A model generated the notes under the pieces. It searched no databases. It saw nothing but the letters and a program-made list of their open reading frames with translations, and was not told where the DNA came from. From the NCBI GenBank assembly GCA_937901285.1, contig CALCHI010000205.1, forward strand, positions 1 through 6,529: DNA of 6,529 nucleotides. The letters are read 5' to 3'. Shown piece by piece: positions 1 through 6,086 of the stretch. Origin of the DNA: UBA8437 sp003445035 (lineage in GTDB: Bacteria > Planctomycetota > Planctomycetia > Planctomycetales > Planctomycetaceae). The first letter of the stretch is position 1. Each line of letters begins with the position of its first letter. A program made the translations under genes and the position numbers.

Positions 1-1
1 A

Positions 2-685
2 CAGTTGGCTTTGCTGGGGGCGGTGCGTCGGTTGGGGACGGCGGCCACCGAGCACGGGCTGCGATCACGTGCGGTGGCGCTGCTGAGGCGCAACACCGGC
101 CGTCGGTTCGGCTTCGTGTCCGGTAAGAAGGGGCGTGTGGCTCAACCCAGGGCGGTGGCCGCCTGGACAGCGTTCCTGGAGACGGCCTATCCGGAGGAGA
201 CCCGGCGTCGGCTGGGGGGGGCCGCGGCGGCCAGCCTGGAGGGATTGAAGAAGCGGCTGGCCGGCGTGGACTGGGACAGCGGCGACGCGTCGCGAGGGAA
301 GGCGGTGTTTGCCAAGAGGGGCTGCGTGCAGTGTCACCAGGGACGACGTGCGCTGGGGCCCGACCTGGCCGGATCGGCTGGCCGGTTTTCCCGGGCGGAC
401 CTGTTCACCGCCATCGTGTTGCCCAACCGGGATGTTTCGCCCCGGTACCAGACGACCGTTGTCCAGACCGACGACGGTCGGGTCTACAACGGGTTGATTG
501 TCTACCAGTCGGTTGACGGGCTGACCTTGCGGACCGGTACGAACCAGACGATTCGCCTGGAACGAGAAGAGATCGAGTACCAGGCGCGTCGGCCCGAGTC
601 GCTGATGGCGGCCGGGTTGTTGAAGGGGCTGGATGACGGCGGGTACGCCGACCTGTACGCGTATTTGAAGACACTCCGTAAGTAG
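2..685 (+). CDS. Heme-binding cytochrome-c-like protein, Pirellula/Verrucomicrobium type, 3' part
   Basis: This is the C-terminal part of a larger protein. The reading frame is open from base 2 with no stop, and nothing resembling a ribosome site precedes the TTG at 5, so the true start lies upstream. Numbering from that TTG, residues about 1-80 look helical and resemble the HEAT-like region that often precedes this domain. Residues about 95-226 form a c-type cytochrome module. It has the heme-attachment motif GCVQCH (C107, C110, H111), then GPDL, a conserved 'L..AIVLPNRDVSPRY' stretch, and a beta-rich 'DDGRVYNGLIV' segment. It ends with SLMAAGLL and a final 'DLYAYLKTL'; M201 is a plausible distal heme ligand. 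This order matches the TIGR02603-like heme-binding domain common in planctomycetes and verrucomicrobia. Such proteins are normally exported and take part in periplasmic electron transfer, often fused to dehydrogenase domains. The fused domain and any signal peptide would be upstream. The gene appears unrelated to the downstream cluster. Confidence 0.88.
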   Translation, partial: QLALLGAVRRLGTAATEHGLRSRAVALLRRNTGRRFGFVSGKKGRVAQPRAVAAWTAFLETAYPEETRRRLGGAAAASLEGLKKRLAGVDWDSGDASRGKAVFAKRGCVQCHQGRRALGPDLAGSAGRFSRADLFTAIVLPNRDVSPRYQTTVVQTDDGRVYNGLIVYQSVDGLTLRTGTNQTIRLEREEIEYQARRPESLMAAGLLKGLDDGGYADLYAYLKTLRK

Positions 686-701
686 GTGGCTTCACCCGGT
701 A

Positions 702-730
702 TTGCCGTCTGGGGATTGTGGCTCAACAAT
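702..730 (+). promoter_or_regulatory. Weak candidate sigma-70-like promoter for the WXG100-like/FtsK cluster
   Basis: In the 74-base gap between the cytochrome gene and the cluster, TTGCCG (702-707) and AACAAT (725-730) are separated by 17 bases. Each matches 4 of 6 positions of TTGACA/TATAAT. The AACAATAAA tract is the most AT-rich stretch in this gap, and a transcript starting just after it would carry the ribosome site at 749. No other promoter-like pair stands out. Planctomycete promoter rules are poorly known, so this is only a location hint. Confidence 0.2.
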
Positions 731-748
731 AAACAGTGTCCGGACCAT

Positions 749-752
749 GGAG
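749..752 (+). promoter_or_regulatory. Ribosome binding site (GGAG) that fixes the start at ATG 760
   Basis: GGAG lies 7 bases upstream of ATG 760, an ideal spacing. In-frame GTG codons at 736 and 757 could be read as earlier starts. The GTG at 736 has no purine-rich site ahead of it, and the one at 757 immediately abuts the ATG. Starting at 760 also places the tryptophan of the WXG-like motif at residue 43. Confidence 0.6.
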
Positions 753-759
753 TGTTGTG

Positions 760-1032
760 ATGCCACAGGCGATTGCTGATCCCGAGGAACTGAAGCGTTT
801 TGCCAGCTTGTTGAAGCAGTTCAACACCGACCTCGTCGATCGCACCAACGCGATGGCCAGCCAGTTGGAGTCGTTGAGCGTGACGTGGCGGGACCAGGAG
901 AACAAGAAATTTGTCGAGCAGTTCACCGAGCAACTCAAGGGAATCAATCGGCTGGTCGAGGTCAACGACGCGTACATCCCGTTCCTGGTCCGCAAGGCGG
1001 CTCGGCTCGAGGAGTACCTGCAGCAGCGGTGA
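760..1032 (+). CDS. WXG100-like small helical protein (90 aa)
   Basis: This is a small, almost entirely helical protein with no signal peptide, no membrane segment and no cysteine. It reads as a helix-turn-helix hairpin: helix 1 about residues 8-39, a turn with V-T-W43-R-D45, and helix 2 about 46-88 ending LEEYLQQR. W43 followed eight residues later by F51 is the W-x7-aromatic spacing of WXG100 (ESAT-6-like) proteins. Total length and the position of the tryptophan also fit that family. The canonical glycine of WxG is Asp here. WXG100 proteins are usually exported as dimers by type VII secretion ATPases of the FtsK/SpoIIIE class, and such an ATPase is encoded downstream in the same cluster. 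It is therefore a likely substrate, chaperone or partner of that ATPase. A purely intracellular adaptor role is the alternative. An 87-base gap separates it from the next gene; the start is set by GGAG at 749. Confidence 0.82.
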   Translation: MPQAIADPEELKRFASLLKQFNTDLVDRTNAMASQLESLSVTWRDQENKKFVEQFTEQLKGINRLVEVNDAYIPFLVRKAARLEEYLQQR

Positions 1033-1103
1033 GCAACGGCGATGGGGTTGGGTCGTGCCATCGCGGGCCAGGTGCGGCAGTCCGATGATCAGTAAGACGA
1101 TGT

Positions 1104-1114
1104 GGGGAGAGAGG
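1104..1114 (+). promoter_or_regulatory. Purine-rich ribosome binding site that fixes the start at ATG 1120
   Basis: The run GGGGAGAGAGG ends 5 bases before ATG 1120. It overlaps the alternative in-frame GTG at 1102 and so argues against that codon as the start. Using ATG 1120 removes six residues that would otherwise be translated from the ribosome site itself. Confidence 0.6.
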
Positions 1115-1119
1115 CTCAG

Positions 1120-1665
1120 ATGAACGCTCCGGCCAACGTGCACTCGGTCGAAGCCGTGCGTGATTTCCGCGGCAGCCTGCAGCGGTTTGGCGAACAGGCC
1201 ACCGATTGCCTCGACTCGCTTCACGCTCAGGTCCATCGGATGATCGATTGGCTCGAGCACGATCGCCCCGCCTACTGGCAACAGCAGGTCCGCCGGAGCT
1301 TCGACCGGGTGGCTGAGGCACGGCAGAGCCTGCAGCGGTGCCAGATGCAGGGCGTGGGGGATCACCGGCCGTCGTGTACCGAGGAGAAACAGGTCCTGTC
1401 CCGCGCCAAGGCTCGACTCGAATACTCGCAGCGCAAGCTGGAAGCTGTCAGTCGCTGCCAACGTGTTGTCGAGGAGGAGGCCAACCAGTTCCGTGGCCGC
1501 TGCGGGCAACTCGACAACCTGCTGCAACGTGATGTCCCGCGGATGACTGGTTTGCTGGACCGGATACTCATCTCGCTGGAGGAGTACGTGGCCATTTCGG
1601 CCCCCGAACCCCCTCCACCGGTGGTTTCCGACGGCCCGGCCCCAAGCGAGGGAGGTGCCGGATGA
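1120..1665 (+). CDS. 181-aa helical protein with WXG-like W-x7-F motif and Pro-rich tail
   Basis: I do not recognise a named family with certainty. The protein is charged and predicted to be mostly helical. A first helix spans about 8-47, then comes RPAYW53 followed by F61, the same W-x7-F spacing as in the two neighbouring WXG100-like proteins. A break at about 78-86 (GVGDHRPSC) precedes a long helix at about 86-125, and a last helix at about 130-158 ends SLEEY. The tail (about 160-181) is rich in Pro, Ala and Gly. Five cysteines (30, 74, 86, 113, 128) are odd for a WXG100-type protein and suggest a reducing cytoplasm or structural disulfides. There is no signal peptide or membrane helix. 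It looks like an enlarged WXG-related partner with an extra helical hairpin, about twice normal length, and could be a substrate, a chaperone or a scaffold. Its stop overlaps the next start (ATGA, 1662-1665), implying translational coupling. Confidence 0.75.
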   Translation: MNAPANVHSVEAVRDFRGSLQRFGEQATDCLDSLHAQVHRMIDWLEHDRPAYWQQQVRRSFDRVAEARQSLQRCQMQGVGDHRPSCTEEKQVLSRAKARLEYSQRKLEAVSRCQRVVEEEANQFRGRCGQLDNLLQRDVPRMTGLLDRILISLEEYVAISAPEPPPPVVSDGPAPSEGGAG

Positions 1666-1895
1666 AGATCGTCGACCTGCACACGGGAGCGGCCCAACTG
1701 ACCGATGCCCTGAACCAACTCGAAGTGGCGTGGGAACGTACCACGGTGTCGTGGAACGACGAGTCCCGCCGACATTTTGAAGCCGAACACCTCGCACCGA
1801 TCACCCCGACCATCCGCATGACGCTCGACGCGGTCAACCGCCTGGCCGAGGTGCTGGGGCGAGTCGAACGCGAGTGCCTGGACGAAGACCGTTAG
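1662..1895 (+). CDS. Second WXG100-like small helical protein (77 aa)
   Basis: This short helical protein has helix 1 at about residues 8-27, a turn with V-S-W31-N-D33, and helix 2 at about 34-73. W31 and F39 again show the W-x7-F spacing, and W-x-D matches the turn of the 90-aa protein (W43-R-D45). It is shorter than a usual WXG100 protein (about 100 aa), because helix 1 is shortened. A segment 'LAPITPT' puts two prolines early in helix 2, so that helix may be kinked or broken there. It could form a heterodimer with one of the other two small proteins, as EsxA/EsxB pairs do; that is an inference from context. The ribosome site GGAGGTG (1651-1657) lies 4 bases before the ATG. The start overlaps the preceding stop as ATGA, and the ATPase gene begins 16 bases after this gene ends, so all are probably co-transcribed. 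Confidence 0.78.
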   Translation: MKIVDLHTGAAQLTDALNQLEVAWERTTVSWNDESRRHFEAEHLAPITPTIRMTLDAVNRLAEVLGRVERECLDEDR

Positions 1896-1911
1896 TGTCC
1901 TGCGAGACGAG

Positions 1912-4900
1912 ATGACCGATTCGCCCGACTTCACCGACAACGACCCCGCCGACGGATTTTCCGAACGGCTCGAGCACTCGCGGCAGCGCGAGCTGGTCCA
2001 GGGGTTGTTGCAGGCGGTGGCCGATCGGGTGCGTGCCGAGGAGACCCTGGCGGATGACCAGGCGGGGCGGAGCGAGATCGAGGACCGGGGCTACGAGGAC
2101 GCCTGCCGGGCGCTCGAGCAGAAACGCGATGACGCCCGGGCCACGATCATCCGCCAGTACGACCTGGTTCGCGACGAGACCCTCTCGCAGATCGACGCCG
2201 AGATCTCGGCGACCCAGATCGAGTACGACGATCGGGTGGCGGAACTGCAGCGGAAGTCAGAAGGTGACCAGGAGCGGATCGAGAAGGAGCGGGAAGAGGC
2301 TCGCTGGATGGTCCAGGCCGTGCTCGACGACACCGCCGAAGACAGTCCCAAGCACAAGTTCGAGACCTACAAGGCGAGCCTGAAGGTCAGCCGTGTACGG
2401 AGGTTGGCCGACTGGGAGGACCTGGCCGGCCGCGTGGAAGCGGTGGCCGGTCAACTGGCCGGATGGCGAATGCCCCAGTCGCCCTCCACCAGCCAGGGCA
2501 AACGACCGCCGGCGGACACCGATGACTGCCTGGAGCACTTCGTCGAATGCGTCGACGAGGCCAACCACGACATCGACGCGATTGGCCGCCAGTGGCTGCC
2601 CCGGGTGTTCGGCGGAGTGTTTCCACTGGTGTTGTGGGGACTTTTGAGCTCTCTGGTCGCCGTGCCGTTGATCGTCCTGGACGTGCCCGGGAAACTGAAA
2701 CTGGTTCGGGACGCCAACTCGCTGGGCCCTTCAGTCGGCATTTCGATCGGGGCGTCACTGGTTGCTGCGATGATGGTGATGGGACTGGTGTTACTGGTCG
2801 CCCGGATCCGATGTCGGCGGTTGTGGGAGAGGTTGGGAGAGCACTCCGCCGACGCCCGCCGTGCTCGGCAACATTGGTTGCAGGCGTCGCAACAGGAATT
2901 CGGCCGCCGCAAGGACGAGTTCACCGACTGGTACCACGTGATCGTCGAGGAGCGAGAGAACGCGATTGGACGGATCGAGGAGATTCAGTCGGGACGTGCC
3001 GAGGAGATCGCGAATCGGCACAAGGCCGAATTGGCCGACGCTCACCAACGGTTTCCCGAGACACTCAAGCAGTTGGCCGGCCGGCGGCAGCAGCAGGATG
3101 TCGATTGCGAGGCCGAACGATCCGAGCAGCTTGAGAAGATCGAACAGGAACATCGAGCGGGACGGGAGACGTTGGACCGGGAACACACCCAACGGGTGGC
3201 CAGCGAACGCGAACGTTTCCAGCGGGCATTTTCGGAGTTGAAGCAGAACTGGGAGAACGCCTGCGGAATGTTCGACACCGCCACCGGGGACATGGTCGCC
3301 CGCTGTGACGAGTTGTTTCCGGCGTGGTTGGACCTGGCCAACGGTGGCTACAGTCCTCCGGAGCGGGTTCCGCCGGCCGTGCGGCTGGGCACGTTCGACG
3401 TCGATCTCTCGAAAGTTCCCGGAGGGGTCCCGGTCAACGAGCAACTGCAGACGGTTCGCAAGAACATGCCGATGCCGGCGATCCTGCCGTTCCCCGAGCG
3501 GGCCAGCGTGCTGCTGGAGGCCGACAGGGAGGGCCGCGACGCGGCCGTGGCAGCCCTGCAGACGTCGATGCTGAGGATGTTGACGGGGTTGCCGCCGGGC
3601 AAGCTGAGACTGACGATCATCGACCCCGTCGGACTGGGCGACAATTTCTCGGCCTTCATGCACCTGGCCGACTTCGACGAACTGCTTGTTTCGGGGCGGA
3701 TCTGGACCGAGTCGGCTCATATCGACCGCCAGTTGGCCAATCTTACCGAGCACATGGAGAACGTGTTCCAGACCTACCTGCGGAACCAGTTCGAGACGAT
3801 CGAGGAGTACAACGAGTACGCCGGTGAGGTGGCCGAGCCGTACCAGGTGCTGGTGGTGGCCAACTTCCCGGTCAATTTCAGCGACACCGCCGTTCGCCGG
3901 CTGGTCAGCATCGCCTCCAGTGGGGCTCGTTGCGGGGTCTACACCCTGGTCAGTGTCGACAGCCGTCAGCAACTGCCTCACAACTTCGACCTCGAAGATC
4001 TCCGCCAGCATGCCAACTGCCTGGCCTGGGGCGGCGACCGGTTTGCCTGGCAGGACCAGCAGTTGGGCTGGCTGCCGTTGTCCATCGAGCCACCTCCCGA
4101 ACCTGCGGAGTTCGTCGAGATCGTCCGGGCCGTGGGCGAGCAGGCTCGTGACACGCGACGCGTGGAGGTGTCGTTCGACCGCATCGCTCCTGCTCCCGAG
4201 GAGTACTGGGGACGGGACAGCCGTCACAGTCTCGATGTGCCGTTGGGTCGGGCCGGGGCCACCAAGCTGCAGGACCTGCACCTGGGCAGCGGGACGTCTC
4301 AACACGTCCTGATCGCCGGCAAGACCGGGTCGGGCAAGTCGAGTTTCCTGCACACGCTGATCACCAATGTCTCGCTGTACTACGCTCCCGACCAGGTCGA
4401 GTTCTACCTGATCGATTTCAAGAAGGGGGTCGAGTTCAAGACCTACGTCACCAATCGGTTGCCTCACGCAAGGGTGGTGGCGATCGAGAGCGATCGGGAG
4501 TTCGGCCTGAGCGTGCTGGAGCGGCTCGACGCGATGCTGGCCGAGCGAGGTGACCTGTTCCGCAAGCACGAGGTACAGGATGTGGCCGGGTTCCGCGATG
4601 CCGTGCCCGATGAGCCACTGCCGCGGGTGCTGTTGATCATCGACGAATTCCAGGAGTTCTTCGTCGAGGACGACCGGGTGCACCAGCAGGCGTCGTTGCT
4701 GCTGGACCGACTGGTTCGGCAGGGGCGGGCCTTTGGCATCCACGTGCTGCTCGGCTCGCAGACGCTCGGTGGAGCCTACTCCCTGGCCCGCAGCACGCTG
4801 GGGCAGGTGGCCGTGCGGGTGGCACTGCAGTGCAGCGAATCGGATGCGCACCTGATTCTCAGCGAGGACAACACGGCGGCACGGTTGCTGACACGGCCGG

Positions 4901-5937
4901 GTGAGGCAATCTACAACGATGCCAACGGGCTGCTGGAGGGCAACCACCCGTTCCAGATCGCGTGGCTGGGAGACGAGACTCGCGATCAGCGACTGGTTGC
5001 GGTGCGAGAGAAGGCCGACGCAGAGGGCCACAACAACGGCGAGATGCTGGTCTTCGAGGGAAATGTGTCAGCCGACGTGACGTCGAGTCGTCCGTTGGCC
5101 GAGTGCCTGTCGGCTGTTCCCCTGGAAAAATCGGTGCCCTCGCCGTTGGCGTGGATGGGCGAGGCGGTTCAGATCAAGTCGGCCCCGGCCGTGCGGTTTC
5201 GCCGGCAAAGCGGCACCAACCTTGTCGTCGTCGGTCAACACCCCGAACAGGCGCTGGGGGTACTCGAGGCGATCACGCTCTCGCTGGCCGCCCAGCATCC
5301 GCCCGATGCCGGATGCCAAATTGTCGTCTGCGACGGCAGTGCGGCCGATGAACCCGGTGGCGAGCAGTGGCAGCGACTGGCCGAACTGTTGCCTCACCAG
5401 GTCGAGGTGGTCAGGCCGCGGAAGGTCGCCGAGACGTTGGCTGCGGTGGCCGCGGAAGTCGCGAGGAGAGACAGCCAGGACGATGAGACCGCCGCGCCGG
5501 TCTACCTGGTCATCCACCACCTGGGCCGCTTCCGTGATCTCCGGCCCGGCGAGGACGAATTCGGGTTCGGTTCGAGCTTCGGAGGGCTTGATGCCGAGAA
5601 GACCGTCAGCGCCAGCCAGCAACTGGTCTCGATACTTCGCGATGGCCCCGCGCTGGGAATCCACACGCTGTGCTGGTGCGACACTTACAACAACCTGAAC
5701 CGCTGGCTCAATTCCCAGACGTTGCGCGAGTTCGAGATCCGCGTGGCGTTCCAGATGAACGCGTCGGATTCGAGCAACCTGATCGATTCGGCCATCGCCA
5801 GTCGCCTGGGGGATCACCGGGCCCTGTTGTACCTGGGTGAGCAGGGGACGCTCGAGAAATTCCGGCCGTTTGCGCCGCCGCCGGAGGAGTGGCTGGAGGA
5901 GATCACCGGTCGTCTGCGAGCCGGTGCGACGGCCTAG
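1912..5937 (+). CDS. FtsK/SpoIIIE-type membrane ATPase, T7SS EccC/EssC-like (1341 aa)
   Basis: This is a large inner-membrane motor ATPase. Residues about 18-135 form a charged coiled coil. TM1 is about 234-256 and TM2 about 274-297, with a short loop between them. A second long coiled coil covers about 304-465. Three FtsK-like folds follow. The first (about 520-700) is degenerate: EADREGRDA replaces the P-loop at 536-544, and VLVVANF replaces Walker B at 646-652. The second is intact: Walker A GKTGSGKSS at 803-811, a 'YLIDFKKG' strand, Walker B VLLIIDE at 906-912 and the GIHVLLGSQ strand ending at Q950. The third (about 1095-1330) is degenerate: GQHPEQALG at 1108-1116 has no GK[ST], and IHH at 1201-1203 replaces IDE. 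Multiple FtsK-like folds after a TM pair recall EccC/EssC, the T7SS motors that bind WXG100 proteins, and three WXG-like genes lie just upstream. There are no FHA domains and no DNA-binding gamma domain of FtsK, so DNA translocation is less likely. The ribosome site (GAGACGAG, 1904-1911) is weak, so expression probably depends on coupling to the preceding gene. Confidence 0.9.
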   Translation: MTDSPDFTDNDPADGFSERLEHSRQRELVQGLLQAVADRVRAEETLADDQAGRSEIEDRGYEDACRALEQKRDDARATIIRQYDLVRDETLSQIDAEISATQIEYDDRVAELQRKSEGDQERIEKEREEARWMVQAVLDDTAEDSPKHKFETYKASLKVSRVRRLADWEDLAGRVEAVAGQLAGWRMPQSPSTSQGKRPPADTDDCLEHFVECVDEANHDIDAIGRQWLPRVFGGVFPLVLWGLLSSLVAVPLIVLDVPGKLKLVRDANSLGPSVGISIGASLVAAMMVMGLVLLVARIRCRRLWERLGEHSADARRARQHWLQASQQEFGRRKDEFTDWYHVIVEERENAIGRIEEIQSGRAEEIANRHKAELADAHQRFPETLKQLAGRRQQQDVDCEAERSEQLEKIEQEHRAGRETLDREHTQRVASERERFQRAFSELKQNWENACGMFDTATGDMVARCDELFPAWLDLANGGYSPPERVPPAVRLGTFDVDLSKVPGGVPVNEQLQTVRKNMPMPAILPFPERASVLLEADREGRDAAVAALQTSMLRMLTGLPPGKLRLTIIDPVGLGDNFSAFMHLADFDELLVSGRIWTESAHIDRQLANLTEHMENVFQTYLRNQFETIEEYNEYAGEVAEPYQVLVVANFPVNFSDTAVRRLVSIASSGARCGVYTLVSVDSRQQLPHNFDLEDLRQHANCLAWGGDRFAWQDQQLGWLPLSIEPPPEPAEFVEIVRAVGEQARDTRRVEVSFDRIAPAPEEYWGRDSRHSLDVPLGRAGATKLQDLHLGSGTSQHVLIAGKTGSGKSSFLHTLITNVSLYYAPDQVEFYLIDFKKGVEFKTYVTNRLPHARVVAIESDREFGLSVLERLDAMLAERGDLFRKHEVQDVAGFRDAVPDEPLPRVLLIIDEFQEFFVEDDRVHQQASLLLDRLVRQGRAFGIHVLLGSQTLGGAYSLARSTLGQVAVRVALQCSESDAHLILSEDNTAARLLTRPGEAIYNDANGLLEGNHPFQIAWLGDETRDQRLVAVREKADAEGHNNGEMLVFEGNVSADVTSSRPLAECLSAVPLEKSVPSPLAWMGEAVQIKSAPAVRFRRQSGTNLVVVGQHPEQALGVLEAITLSLAAQHPPDAGCQIVVCDGSAADEPGGEQWQRLAELLPHQVEVVRPRKVAETLAAVAAEVARRDSQDDETAAPVYLVIHHLGRFRDLRPGEDEFGFGSSFGGLDAEKTVSASQQLVSILRDGPALGIHTLCWCDTYNNLNRWLNSQTLREFEIRVAFQMNASDSSNLIDSAIASRLGDHRALLYLGEQGTLEKFRPFAPPPEEWLEEITGRLRAGATA

Positions 5938-5995
5938 GGCCGTCGCCCTCAAACGCTTCTTGTGACCCTGCTGTGAGGCGGGTACGATCGAGGTT

Positions 5996-6044
5996 TCACC
6001 TCTGTCGTGTGGCCGCACCGACGTGCCGGCCTTCTGTGAGGTGA
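5996..6044 (+). terminator. Nested imperfect palindrome after the ATPase gene; possible terminator or leader hairpin
   Basis: The inner stem is GGCCGCAC (6011-6018) against GTGC-C-GGCC (6023-6031): 8 pairs with one bulged C and a 4-base loop. It is enclosed by a perfect 7-base pair of arms, TCACCTC (5996-6002) and GAGGTGA (6038-6044), separated from it by internal loops of 8 and 6 bases. No T-run follows, so it is not a classical intrinsic terminator. It sits 58 bases past the ATPase stop and 42 bases before the next start. It could end the cluster transcript, protect its 3' end, or form a leader structure for the next gene. Confidence 0.35.
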
Positions 6045-6086
6045 TCAGAGGCCGTTGCCCGACACCCGCTCTGCAGGAGAGGTCCG

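Noticed and set aside
736..759. GTG 736 as the start of the first WXG100-like protein
   Set aside because: No purine-rich site precedes it, while GGAG at 749 is ideally spaced for ATG 760.
1042..1095. 17-codon open frame (ATG to TAA) in the gap between the first and second small genes
   Set aside because: It has no ribosome site and is too short to judge. The 87-base gap is otherwise without visible structure.
502..1797. Minus-strand open frame (431 codons) across the end of the cytochrome gene and the three small genes
   Set aside because: It is antisense to four supported genes, lacks a ribosome site worth noting and has no recognisable domain. The + strand frames have ribosome sites, coupling and shared motifs.
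2791..5031. Very long open frame on the minus strand (746 codons) inside the ATPase gene
   Set aside because: It lies fully antisense to a gene with clear Walker motifs. Its translation is low-complexity (Leu/Gln/Val/Arg-rich) with no recognisable domain, as expected from GC-rich codon bias on the opposite strand.
1912..5937. Reading the ATPase as the chromosome-segregation translocase FtsK
   Set aside because: FtsK has four TM helices, a linker, one motor and a C-terminal DNA-binding gamma domain. This protein has two TM helices between coils, three FtsK-like folds and no gamma-like winged helix at its end.
5990..6002. Small hairpin GAGGT-TTC-ACCTC just after the ATPase gene
   Set aside because: It has only five pairs with a three-base loop, and its right arm is better used in the larger nested palindrome at 5996-6044.
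5068..6018. Minus-strand open frame (316 codons) over the ATPase 3' end and the intergenic gap
   Set aside because: It mirrors the coding frame of the ATPase third fold, and its translation has no family features.
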